Shown: piece by piece, positions 1 through 7,177 of the stretch
Position numbering within the stretch: position 1 is the first letter of the stretch
Layout: every line of letters begins with the position of its first letter
Source of the DNA: JAQBDA01 sp041301185
GTDB taxonomy: Bacteria; Chloroflexota; Anaerolineae; Anaerolineales; UBA4823
Assembly: GCA_041301185.1 (NCBI GenBank)
Contig: JBFYSV010000027.1
Coordinates: 1 to 9,261 of the forward strand
DNA: 9,261 nucleotides
Reading direction: 5' to 3'
Made by a program: the position numbers and the translations under genes
Notes under the pieces: generated by a model
What the model was told of the DNA's origin: nothing
The model's input: the letters and a program-made list of their open reading frames with translations, nothing else
Database searches by the model: none

Positions 1-390
<390 letters not shown>

Positions 391-406
391 GGGATTACTC
401 CTGTTT

Positions 407-1399
407 TCAGCGTGTCTCACCGGAGGTCACATCCAGCCAGCAAGCTGCCTGGTGGTTCAGTCCAACCGAGATCAGGGGCGGCATCTCCTCCCGGCAATGG
501 TCAAAGGCAAATTGGCAGCGTTGCACGAACGGGCAGCCTTTCGGCGCGACCAGCAGGTTGGGCGGCGCCCCGGGGATGGATTGGAGGCGCTTATCGCGGC
601 GCTTATCCACCCGCGGCAGGGCCGCCAGCAACGCCTGGGTGTAAGGGTGGCGCGGGTCTTCGTACAGGTTATCCACCCCGGCCTCTTCCACGATAAAGCC
701 GGCATACATGACGATCACTCGCTCAGCCATCTCTGCCACCACACCCAGGTCGTGGGTGATCCAGATCACCGACATATTCACCTGTTGGCGGATACGCTGC
801 ACCAGCTCAACGATCTGCGCCTGGATGGTCACGTCCAGGGCGGTGGTCGGCTCATCGGCGATCAGGATCGACGGGGAGCAAGCCAGCGACATGGCGATCA
901 TCGCTCGCTGGCGCATGCCACCGGAAAACTGGTGCGGGTACTCTCCCAGGCGCTGGGCGGGGTCGGCGATGCCTACCTGCTCGAGCAGTTCGATGGAGCG
1001 CTCGCGGATTTTCTCCCTATCCAGTCCCAGGTGGATGCGCAGTGGCTCAGCCAGCTGGCGACCGATGGTCAGCACCGGGTTGAGGGCGGTCATCGGGTCC
1101 TGGAAGATCATGGCGATGTCCTTGCCGCGCAGATGCTCCATCTCCGATTCGGTGATTTTCAGCAAGTCATGCCCGTCATACAGCACCTCCCCGCTGGCGA
1201 TCTCGCCGGGGGGGATGGGGATCAGGCGCATGATCGACATCATGGTGACCGATTTTCCACAGCCGCTCTCGCCGACCACGGCGATCGTCTCGCCGTGATT
1301 AAGATGAAAAGAGACGCCGTTCACCGCATACACCGTGCCTTCGGCGATGTGGAAACGAGTGCGCAGATCGTTGATCTCTAATATTCGTTCCGGGTTCAT
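407..1399 (-). CDS. oppD: Oligopeptide/dipeptide ABC transporter ATPase, OppD/DppD type
   Basis: A 330-residue ATPase of the peptide/nickel ABC importer family, of normal family length. Motifs in order are Walker A GESGCGKS (43-50), Q-loop Gln100 in MIFQDPMTALNP, signature SGGMRQ (159-164), Walker B ILIADEP (178-184), D-loop ALD (187-189) and the switch His216 in WITHDLG. The family C-terminal extension follows: PRHPYTQALLAALP (249-262), then PGAPPNLL and a four-cysteine region (Cys289, 295, 302, 320). In known DppD/DppF structures such cysteines bind a [4Fe-4S] cluster, and that is inferred here. The start is the ATG at 1397-1399 (MNPERILEIN). An in-frame ATG 60 nt further upstream would overlap oppC and add a non-conserved extension, so it was not used. 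An AAGGGA sequence lies upstream as a modest ribosome binding site. The gap to oppC is 16 bp, indicating one operon. Confidence 0.96.
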   Translation of the reverse strand: MNPERILEINDLRTRFHIAEGTVYAVNGVSFHLNHGETIAVVGESGCGKSVTMMSIMRLIPIPPGEIASGEVLYDGHDLLKITESEMEHLRGKDIAMIFQDPMTALNPVLTIGRQLAEPLRIHLGLDREKIRERSIELLEQVGIADPAQRLGEYPHQFSGGMRQRAMIAMSLACSPSILIADEPTTALDVTIQAQIVELVQRIRQQVNMSVIWITHDLGVVAEMAERVIVMYAGFIVEEAGVDNLYEDPRHPYTQALLAALPRVDKRRDKRLQSIPGAPPNLLVAPKGCPFVQRCQFAFDHCREEMPPLISVGLNHQAACWLDVTSGETR

Positions 1400-1415
1400 A
1401 AACGGCGATTCCCTT

Positions 1416-2387
1416 TTATACGGCTCGGCTGTGGGGGTCGAGGGCATCCCGCAGCCCATCTCCCAGGAAGTTGATGCTGAGCACCGTCAGAGCGATCAGC
1501 ATGCCGGGAAAGAACCACAGCCACCAGGCAGATTCGACGTAGTTGTAGGCGCCTTCCAGCATATTGCCCCAGGTGGCAGTCGGCGGGCGCACGCCCAGCC
1601 CCAGGAAGCTGATATAGGCCTCCAGGGTGATGGCGGCGGCAACGCCCAGGGTGGCGGCGACAATGATCGGGGCGATGCTGTTGGGCAGGATATGGCGGAA
1701 GATGATATCCCGGGTGGAGGTGCCGGTGGCGCGTGCCGCCAGGATAAAATCGTTCTCTTTCACGGAAAGAAATTGGGCGCGCACGATGCGCGCCAGATAA
1801 GGCCAGCTGGTGATGCCGATCACAAAGATAATCACCAGCACGCTGCCGCTGAAGGTGCGTCCCATAATTTTTAAGTTGGGGATCGATTGGGCAAAATATT
1901 TGGCGATTACCAGCAGCAGGAAGATCTGCGGGATGATCAGCATCGCTTCGGTTAAGCGCATCAGGAGGCTATCCAGCTTGCCGCCAAAATATCCTGCAGA
2001 AGCGCCGATGCCCACCCCGATCAGCACCTCGACCAGCATGGCGGTCAGGCCAATCAGGAGCGAGATCTGCCCGCCGTAGATGGTGCGCGCCAGGATGTCC
2101 CGCCCGATGGTATCCGTGCCGAAGGGATGCTCGCGGGTGGGGGCTTGCAGCCGGGCGCCGGTATCGGTGCGGTTGGCATCCGCTTCGCTGAAGAACAGCA
2201 TCCCCCCGAAGGCATACAAGACCATAAAAACCAGGGTGATCGAGCCAAAAATTGCCATGCGGTGGCGCCGGAACCGGCGCCACGTGAGCTGCCCTAAAGA
2301 CAGCGGAGGGGTCTCTAGCTCATCGGGCAAGAGTTGGGCGACACCGGCGGGGGTTCCAGCAGCAGGTTGGGCGGGTGTACTTTCCAT
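1416..2387 (-). CDS. oppC: Peptide ABC transporter permease, OppC/DppC type
   Basis: One of two membrane subunits forming the translocation channel of the peptide importer, 323 residues. A 40-residue Pro/Ala-rich cytoplasmic N-terminus precedes the first membrane segment (about 44-66). The OppC hallmark HPFGTDTIGRD is at 87-97. Further hydrophobic segments lie near 107-133, 145-166, 181-197, 238-262 and 287-308. The cytoplasmic EAA-type loop that docks on the ATPase is at about 213-240 (AARATGTSTRDIIFRH followed by ILPNSIAP). The C-terminus NFLGDGLRDALDP is typical of the family. The start ATG at 2385-2387 has AGGA 8 nt upstream. The gene follows oppB after an unusually long 193-bp gap full of repeats (2388-2580), so it may be regulated or processed separately from oppB. 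Confidence 0.96.
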   Translation of the reverse strand: MESTPAQPAAGTPAGVAQLLPDELETPPLSLGQLTWRRFRRHRMAIFGSITLVFMVLYAFGGMLFFSEADANRTDTGARLQAPTREHPFGTDTIGRDILARTIYGGQISLLIGLTAMLVEVLIGVGIGASAGYFGGKLDSLLMRLTEAMLIIPQIFLLLVIAKYFAQSIPNLKIMGRTFSGSVLVIIFVIGITSWPYLARIVRAQFLSVKENDFILAARATGTSTRDIIFRHILPNSIAPIIVAATLGVAAAITLEAYISFLGLGVRPPTATWGNMLEGAYNYVESAWWLWFFPGMLIALTVLSINFLGDGLRDALDPHSRAV

Positions 2388-2406
2388 TATACTAATCCTG
2401 TTCAGT

Positions 2407-2504
2407 TGTCATTCCGAGCCCCACAGGGGCGAGGAATCCCTGTTCAAGGTATCTAATCATTGGCTCTGCAGGGATTTCTCGTCGTATCACTCCTCGAACT
2501 GACA
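2407..2504. repeat. TGTCATTCCGAG-type imperfect palindromic element
   Basis: A 98-bp element with mirrored ends. The left end TGTCATTCCGAG (2407-2418) matches the inverted right end ending in CTGACA (about 2492-2504) with few mismatches. The inner arms GAGGAATCCCTG (2431-2442) and CAGGGATTTCTC (2469-2480) pair at 11 of 12 positions. Within the left half, GCCCC-ACA-GGGGC (2418-2430) is a smaller hairpin. The layout and the words TGTCATTCCGAG and GAGGAATC recall a widespread class of dispersed, MITE/REP-like bacterial repeats. No transposase is present. Confidence 0.75.
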
Positions 2505-2516
2505 TCATATTATCAG

Positions 2517-2545
2517 CTACTTATCCTGTATCCTCGGGTCTAGCC
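2517..2545 (-). pseudogene. Decayed duplicate of the oppB 3' end
   Basis: About 25 of 29 bases match the true oppB end at 2581-2609. Read on the minus strand, the copy ends LDPRIQDK-stop, against LDPRIRYK-stop in the real gene. It starts 64 bp from the genuine end, with a GC-rich hairpin element between the two. It is best read as a non-functional duplication scar, not a gene. Confidence 0.65.
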
Positions 2546-2553
2546 CACCGTAG

Positions 2554-2573
2554 GGCGGCTTTCCTAAGCCGCC
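2554..2573. repeat. GC-rich REP-like hairpin downstream of oppB
   Basis: GGCGGCTT (2554-2561) and AAGCCGCC (2566-2573) form an 8-bp perfect stem with a 4-nt loop. It lies 8 bp past the oppB stop and has no U-tract on either strand, so it is more likely an mRNA-stabilising or REP-type hairpin than a terminator. Confidence 0.6.
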
Positions 2574-2580
2574 GAGGGGT

Positions 2581-3612
2581 CTACTTATACCGAATCCTCG
2601 GGTCCAGCCAGGCATACATGACATCGGCGATGATCTGAAAGATGATCACCGCCAGGGCGATCATCATCAAGATGCCCATCACCACCGCCGTATCGGAGCG
2701 CTCAACGTGATCCAGGAAAAGGCGCCCCATGCCGGGCCAGCCAAAGATGCGCTCGGTGACGATCGCTCCGCCCAGCAAGAAGGGCAGGTCCAGGGCGACG
2801 ATGGTCACAATCGGTAGGGCAGCATTCTTCAAGGCGTGGATGTAGACCACCTCCGGTCGCGGCAAGCCTTTAGCCTTGGCGGTGCGCACGTAATCCTGTC
2901 CCATGGATTCGAGCATGGTGCTGCGGATGTAGCGGCTATACCCGGCGATGAAGCCAAACGAGAGGGTCGCTACCGGCAGGATCATATGCCAGGCGACCTG
3001 AGCTGGGGTCTGCCCGACCGCCGGGTCGAACATGCCCACCGTGGGCAAGTACGGCAGCCCCCATCTCTTGAAATTAATAGAAAAGATATACATCGCCAGC
3101 AGGGCAAAAAAGAACACCGGCATGGAATAGAAAATAAACGTGGTGGCGGTGATGATATTGTCCATCTTGGAATACTGGTGCAGAGCCGAGTAGATGCCGA
3201 TCATCAGGGCAGCCGAGATTACCACCACCTCGGCAGTCACCATCAGCAGCAGGGTATTCACCAGGCGATCCCCGATCACCTCCGTGACCGGCTTGCGGTT
3301 GACCAGCGAGACGCCCCAGTCGCCGCGCAGCACGCCCTTGCGCGAGCCGGGCGTCTCTGCTATGCCGTCGCCGTCCATGTCGGTCTTGGCCCAGTCATTG
3401 CCAATCAGCCAGTACAGGTATTGCACCATGACCGGCTTATCCAGCCCGAGCTGGCGCGCCAGGCGGATGCGGTCTTCCGAGCGGGTCACTTTGCGCCCGC
3501 CCATCGTCGCCAGCGGGTCTCCCATGTTCTGCATCAGCAGGAATATGACCAGGCTGATCAGGAACAAGAGCGGGATTGCCTGCAGCAGCCTGCGGATGAT
3601 GTAGCGGGTCAT
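2581..3612 (-). CDS. oppB: Peptide ABC transporter permease, OppB/DppB type
   Basis: The other membrane subunit of the importer channel, 343 residues. The typical N-terminus MTRYIIRRLLQAIPLL leads into the first membrane segment (about 9-28). Other hydrophobic segments lie near 119-142, 154-178, 209-226, 264-284 and 309-331. The EAA-type ATPase-docking loop is at 240-267 (DYVRTAKAKGLP, then HALKNAALP). GGAIVTERIFGWPGMG (281-296) and the C-terminal LDPRIRYK are family hallmarks. The extracytoplasmic loop after segment 1 carries an acidic stretch with DMDGDGIAE (78-86), resembling an EF-hand/dockerin calcium loop. The start is the ATG at 3610-3612, preceded by AAGGTG at 5-nt spacing. A further in-frame ATG at 3652-3654 lies inside the intergenic hairpin region and lacks conservation. 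The gene follows the binding-protein gene by 65 bp. Confidence 0.95.
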   Translation of the reverse strand: MTRYIIRRLLQAIPLLFLISLVIFLLMQNMGDPLATMGGRKVTRSEDRIRLARQLGLDKPVMVQYLYWLIGNDWAKTDMDGDGIAETPGSRKGVLRGDWGVSLVNRKPVTEVIGDRLVNTLLLMVTAEVVVISAALMIGIYSALHQYSKMDNIITATTFIFYSMPVFFFALLAMYIFSINFKRWGLPYLPTVGMFDPAVGQTPAQVAWHMILPVATLSFGFIAGYSRYIRSTMLESMGQDYVRTAKAKGLPRPEVVYIHALKNAALPIVTIVALDLPFLLGGAIVTERIFGWPGMGRLFLDHVERSDTAVVMGILMMIALAVIIFQIIADVMYAWLDPRIRYK

Positions 3613-3629
3613 AGGCACCTTCCAAAGAT

Positions 3630-3657
3630 GGCATGCAGGGTTGAATCCCTGCACGCC
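3630..3657. repeat. Intergenic hairpin between the binding-protein gene and oppB
   Basis: TGCAGGG (3634-3640) pairs with CCCTGCA (3647-3653) around the loop TTGAAT. Flanking GGC/GCC extends it to an 11-bp stem with one mismatch. No U-tract follows on the minus strand, so it is not a classic terminator. Hairpins in this position often protect the binding-protein transcript and lower permease expression, and that role is inferred here. The core word TGCAGGGATT also occurs in the 2407-2504 repeat. Confidence 0.6.
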
Positions 3658-3677
3658 ATCCGGTTAACTGAAGCGGT

Positions 3678-5456
3678 CTACTGAGCCAGGTCCCACTCGA
3701 ACACGTTGAAGAACGGGGTCGCACCCGAGACCTTGACGTTCAGCATGCGGTTGCTGAAGCCGAACAGGTCTGGGTCTTCCCACAAACCGATCCAGTAGGC
3801 TTGATCAAAGATGTAGTTGGTAATCTCGAAGAAAGTCTGCTGGCGCTCGTTGAAATCGACCTGGGTCTCTTGCTGGGCAAACAGGGCTTCCAGGGTCTCA
3901 TCGCACAGCCCGGTGGTGTTCACGCCGGCTGGGCTATCGTCCGAGGGGATCTCCGAGCAGCGCCACACCGATGCATCCGGGTCGGGGAAGGCTGGCGAGT
4001 CGGAGTATTGGATGATATCCAGCGAGAAGTTGGCGGATGGGCCGTCATCCTGGTAGCTGGAGAAGAACAGGTCGGAGTCAAAGCTTTGTAGGTCGGTGCC
4101 GATGCCCACCGCCGCCAGGTCTTGCTGGGCGACTGCCTGGGTATCCTGGCGCACTTCGCGATTGGTGGTGCCGTACTTTAAGATCAGCTCGACGCCGTCC
4201 TTATCCACCGTGCCGTCGCCGTTGGTGTCCGTCCAGCCGGCCTCTGCCAGCAGGGCGGTAGCCTTATCAGGGTCAAACGGGTACGGCTCGATGGCGGGAT
4301 CGACCCACGGCGAGTTGTCCCAGTCGGTGGCAGCCACGCCGGTCCGCCCGAGCAGCAGGTCATCCACCAGCTTCTGGCGGTTGAAGGCATACGCCAGCGC
4401 CTGGCGCACGCGCTGATCTTTCAGGGCGGGATTGCCCAGTTCGGGGTGCTGGTTGATGTACCAGCCTTCGTTATAGCCGGAGAAGGAGTTCATGATCGTG
4501 ATGCCGGCTTCCTCCAGCTGGGGCAGGTCGCTGTAGGCAAAGAAGGTGCCCACATCGCCGTCGCCAGCCACCAGGGCGGCGATCATTGAAGCGTCATCCG
4601 GGACAAACTGGAAGAACAGCTCGTCCAGTGCGGGTTTGCCCAGCCAGAAGTTCTCATTGGCGACGAAGCGGGCGTAGCTGCCCGATTCCCATTCCTCAAA
4701 GACGAACGGGCCGCAGCCCACGCTTGGGGCGGTGTTCCATTCGGCGGTGTCGATGGTGCCCTCAGCATCGAAGGCCGGCTGCAAGACGTGCGCCGGAATG
4801 ATGCTGATGCCCGCCAGACCGCTGAACAGGGAAGACAGCCACGGGGCGTAGGGCTCGGGGAAGGTGGCGACCACGGTGCGCTCGTCGGGGGTCTCCAGCG
4901 ACTCCATCAGATCGTATGGAGAGCGGGAAGCCACCGCGTTGCCGTCTGCCATGAGCATATCGTAGGTGAATTTGAAGTCTGCCGAGGTGATCGGCGTGCC
5001 ATCTGACCAGACGATATCATCCCGCAGTTTCAGGGTAATGGTGCGCCCATCCTCGGAGATGCCCCCGTTCTCTGCGGACGGGATTTCGGTGACCAGGTTG
5101 GGGATCGGCGCGTTGGCATCATCGAACCACCAGGCCTGGCACAGGTAGATTGGGAACAGGGTGGAGACGAACCACATGTTGGTGTAGAGCGGGTTGAGGG
5201 TGTCGAACTCCTGGGTCCAGATCAAGGTCACCACCTTTTTCTCGGCAGGCTCTTCGACGGGTGCCTCGGTGGGTTGCTCTGCTGCGGGAGCCTCGGTGGG
5301 TGCTTCTGCCGGTTCTTCCGCTGCGGGGGCTTCGGTGGGCTCAGCCGCCGGCGGTTCGGCGGGAGCCTGGGTGGCGGCTCCGCCACAGGCTGCCAGCAGC
5401 ATGCTGGCGACAACCAGCAACGAAAGCCATGTGAATAACTTTTGCCTTTTCGACAT
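3678..5456 (-). CDS. Extracellular peptide-binding lipoprotein, family 5 solute-binding protein
   Basis: The substrate-capturing component of the importer, 592 residues, predicted to be lipid-anchored outside the cytoplasmic membrane. The signal sequence is MSKRQK plus a hydrophobic core, with lipobox LAAC and Cys24 as the lipidated residue. Residues 25-74 are a Pro/Thr/Glu/Ala linker with repeated PTEAPAAE-like units. The SBP family 5 fold begins near 75 (VVTLIWTQEFDTLNPLY). Diagnostic stretches include LRDDIVWSDGTPITSADFKFTYD (roughly 144-166), GCGPFVFEEW (247-256), KDQRVRQALAYAFNRQKLVD (346-365) and GWTDTNGDG (407-415). The start ATG at 5454-5456 is set by the signal peptide and by GGAGGAG 6 nt upstream. 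It is the first gene of the operon, reading away from a divergent control region. The ligand class (oligopeptide, dipeptide, or another small molecule carried by family 5 proteins) cannot be told from sequence. Confidence 0.95.
   Translation of the reverse strand: MSKRQKLFTWLSLLVVASMLLAACGGAATQAPAEPPAAEPTEAPAAEEPAEAPTEAPAAEQPTEAPVEEPAEKKVVTLIWTQEFDTLNPLYTNMWFVSTLFPIYLCQAWWFDDANAPIPNLVTEIPSAENGGISEDGRTITLKLRDDIVWSDGTPITSADFKFTYDMLMADGNAVASRSPYDLMESLETPDERTVVATFPEPYAPWLSSLFSGLAGISIIPAHVLQPAFDAEGTIDTAEWNTAPSVGCGPFVFEEWESGSYARFVANENFWLGKPALDELFFQFVPDDASMIAALVAGDGDVGTFFAYSDLPQLEEAGITIMNSFSGYNEGWYINQHPELGNPALKDQRVRQALAYAFNRQKLVDDLLLGRTGVAATDWDNSPWVDPAIEPYPFDPDKATALLAEAGWTDTNGDGTVDKDGVELILKYGTTNREVRQDTQAVAQQDLAAVGIGTDLQSFDSDLFFSSYQDDGPSANFSLDIIQYSDSPAFPDPDASVWRCSEIPSDDSPAGVNTTGLCDETLEALFAQQETQVDFNERQQTFFEITNYIFDQAYWIGLWEDPDLFGFSNRMLNVKVSGATPFFNVFEWDLAQ
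5237..5384 (-). repeat. Pro/Thr/Glu/Ala-coding repeat tract in the lipoprotein linker
   Basis: This part of the binding-protein gene codes for residues 25-73, a low-complexity tether made of repeated PTEAPAAE/EEPAEAP units. The underlying DNA repeats GCTTCGGTGGG-like words on the plus strand and could change length by slippage. It likely acts as a flexible spacer between the lipid anchor and the binding domain. Confidence 0.7.
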
Positions 5457-5602
5457 AATTTTCTCCTCCAGATTCTGCTTGTTTCGGACAATTTGATCTA
5501 CGCCGGGGGAAATTGCTCGGGGGGTGGTATCCTGCCCGGCTCTTCGGCGAAGTATAATATTTACGCTGGTCACCTCCTTTTTCACTTGAGTCAGTGCGTT
5601 AA

Positions 5603-5623
5603 AAGGTCGAAGGTGAAAGGTCA
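5603..5623. repeat. Three tandem heptamers, possible operator
   Basis: AAGGTCG, AAGGTGA and AAGGTCA follow each other with no spacer, giving an exact 7-bp period with invariant AAGGT. They lie just downstream, in the minus direction, of a TATATAGA -10-like box, about where transcription of the importer operon would start. That placement suits a repressor-binding site, but no regulator gene is in view. Confidence 0.45.
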
Positions 5624-5624
5624 A

Positions 5625-5632
5625 TCTATATA
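5625..5632 (-). promoter_or_regulatory. Candidate -10 element for the importer operon
   Basis: TATATAGA on the minus strand is the best AT-rich -10-like block upstream of the binding-protein gene, leaving a leader of about 160 nt. No good -35 box is seen at 16-18 nt upstream. Low confidence. Confidence 0.25.
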
Positions 5633-5667
5633 ATTCTTGACTTACGCAATCGGCGATGGTTTGGTTT

Positions 5668-5696
5668 TGTGTGGGGGGGGGGGGCCCGCCCACACA
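5668..5696. repeat. Poly-G hairpin in the divergent promoter region
   Basis: A run of 12 G (5673-5684) is followed by CCCGCCCACACACA. TGTGTGGG (5668-5675) pairs with CCCACACA (5689-5696), and after one G-G mismatch GGG (5677-5679) pairs with CCC (5685-5687), leaving five G as the loop. No other homopolymer of this length is present in the window. It could be a slippage-prone site, a terminator-like block between divergent promoters, or a sequencing artefact. Confidence 0.6.
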
Positions 5697-5727
5697 CAAC
5701 CAGTACTTCCTTCAATTGCATAACACC

Positions 5728-5733
5728 TATAAT
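5728..5733 (+). promoter_or_regulatory. Candidate -10 box for the M14 deacylase gene
   Basis: A perfect TATAAT lies 47 bp upstream of the start codon in a clearly AT-rich stretch (about 5711-5765) amid GC-rich DNA. No good -35 is found at the expected spacing. An alternative pair is TTGCAT (5716-5721) with TATTAA (5738-5743) at 16-bp spacing. Confidence 0.4.
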
Positions 5734-5780
5734 TATATATTAATACCAAAATTACAACAAAAAAGATCGGAGGGATTTTT

Positions 5781-6896
5781 ATGCCATTGCCAACATCCAT
5801 CGGGAGCGCAATACCCAAACGGGGGACGCTGCAATACGGGCGCTGGGAGGCTTTCCAGCACCCCACCGGGCAGGCTGAGTTCTTGCCGGTGATCATCGCC
5901 CAGGGGAAGGAAGACGGTCCTTGCTTGTGGCTGACCGCCGGCATCCACGGTCCGGAGCATACCGGACCGCTGGTGCTGCACCAGCTGCTCACCGAAGAGC
6001 TGGTTGCAAAGATGCGCGGCAGCATCGTCGCTATCCCGGCCCTCAACCCGGTGGGGCTGCGCATGATGGCGCGTGAGCCGCACCCCGATAGCGCCGACCC
6101 CAACCGCCTGTGGCCTGACGGCAAGCCGGTAAAGCCGTATGACCCGGACCTTGAGCCGCCATCTCCCCTGGAGGTGGCGTATAAGGCTCTGTTCGACGTG
6201 ATGCTCGCCAGTGCCGATTACCTGATCGATTACCACAACGCCTGGACCGGCTCGATCTCGTTCGCCTTCCAGGACCGGGTTCTCTACCGCCCGGATGAGG
6301 ATGGCAAGGCGAAAGCTGCCGCCGAGGCCTTGCTGCGCCAGCAAGCGGAGATGCTCAAAGCCTACGGGCACACGGTCATCGGCGAGATGTCCACCAAGAA
6401 GCTGATCGACGAGAAACTGCACCGCTCGACCTCCGCCGCGCTGCTCTACCTGGCCGGCAAGCCGACCTTCACGGTGGAGCTGGGCACCGGTCACATGCCC
6501 GACCCGGCGATGATCGCCGCCTCGGCAGCTGGCACGCGCAACGTGATGCGCTGGGCGGGCATGCTGGATGGCGAGCTGGAGCCCATCACCGGCATCCAGG
6601 TGGTGGATTTGGGCTACCCGGTGCGCCGCCTGTCCACGCCGCGCGCTAAGGATGCCTGTGTGGTGATGCACACGGTGCAATCCGGCGATATTGTGGCGAA
6701 GGGGCAGCCGGTGGCTGAGGTGCGGGATATCTGGGGGCGTCCCATCGGCGATGGGCTGATCTACTCCGAGTACGACGGCTTCGTCATCGGGCGCTCGCAC
6801 GGCATCTTCTTCTACCCCGGGCAGGCTATCCTGTTCACCGCCGTCCCCCTGGATGGCGAAATGGTCGAGCCCTACCCGGAGGATTATTTTAAATAA
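5781..6896 (+). CDS. M14-family zinc deacylase, succinylglutamate desuccinylase/aspartoacylase type
   Basis: A 371-residue cytoplasmic metallohydrolase (no signal peptide) of the AstE/AspA group, which cleave N-acyl groups from amino acids. Zinc ligands are visible as AGIHGPEHTG (His56, Glu59) and DYHNAW (His152). The substrate-binding Asn-Arg pair is in ADPNRLWPDG (Asn108, Arg109), and the catalytic glutamate is Glu233 in TVELGTG. The C-terminal part (about 275-360) is the β-rich domain of this family, with a biotinyl/lipoyl-like GDIVAKGQPVAEVRDIWG stretch. The start ATG has GGAGGG 6 nt upstream. It is transcribed divergently from the peptide importer and is followed by a repeat array and a peptidase gene. 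The acyl group and amino acid it acts on are unknown. The N-acetyl-diaminobutyrate deacetylase (DoeB-like) and general N-acyl-amino-acid hydrolase branches are possible. Confidence 0.9.
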   Translation: MPLPTSIGSAIPKRGTLQYGRWEAFQHPTGQAEFLPVIIAQGKEDGPCLWLTAGIHGPEHTGPLVLHQLLTEELVAKMRGSIVAIPALNPVGLRMMAREPHPDSADPNRLWPDGKPVKPYDPDLEPPSPLEVAYKALFDVMLASADYLIDYHNAWTGSISFAFQDRVLYRPDEDGKAKAAAEALLRQQAEMLKAYGHTVIGEMSTKKLIDEKLHRSTSAALLYLAGKPTFTVELGTGHMPDPAMIAASAAGTRNVMRWAGMLDGELEPITGIQVVDLGYPVRRLSTPRAKDACVVMHTVQSGDIVAKGQPVAEVRDIWGRPIGDGLIYSEYDGFVIGRSHGIFFYPGQAILFTAVPLDGEMVEPYPEDYFK

Positions 6897-6900
6897 AATA

Positions 6901-7177
<277 letters not shown>

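Larger units (their letters stand above)
2388..2580. other. oppB-oppC intergenic region filled by two repeat elements
   Basis: No gene is seen here. On the oppC side lies a long imperfect inverted repeat (2407-2504). On the oppB side lies a decayed copy of the oppB 3' end (2517-2545), then a short GC-rich hairpin (2554-2573). No convincing promoter for oppC was found, so oppC is probably read through from oppB. Confidence 0.7.
5457..5780. promoter_or_regulatory. Divergent control region between the importer operon and the M14 deacylase gene
   Basis: A 324-bp gap with no convincing gene and start codons facing away on both sides. From left to right it holds the lipoprotein ribosome binding site, a strong Shine-Dalgarno-like sequence with no start codon (5570-5579), three tandem heptamers (5603-5623), an AT-rich block TATATAGA on the minus strand (5625-5632), a 12-G tract inside a hairpin (5668-5696), and an AT-rich block with TATAAT before the plus-strand gene. 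Promoters for both directions most likely lie here, but -35 matches are poor. Confidence 0.65.

Noticed and set aside
5501..5549. Possible riboswitch-like structure in the importer leader (CGCCG facing CGGCG)
   Set aside because: Only five terminal base pairs form clearly and no known riboswitch motif was recognised.
5553..5558. Perfect TATAAT on the plus strand in the divergent region
   Set aside because: No -35 box is found at suitable distance, and it would give a leader over 200 nt long that runs through the G-tract hairpin. A closer TATAAT exists at 5728.
5637..5642. TTGACT as a plus-strand -35 box
   Set aside because: The sequence 16-18 bp downstream is GT-rich (TTTGGTTTTG) with no -10 resemblance.
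5457..5699. Upstream extension of the binding-protein gene by 81 codons
   Set aside because: It would bury a clear lipoprotein signal peptide, and it starts within the poly-G hairpin. The ATG at 5456 has a strong GGAGGAG site.
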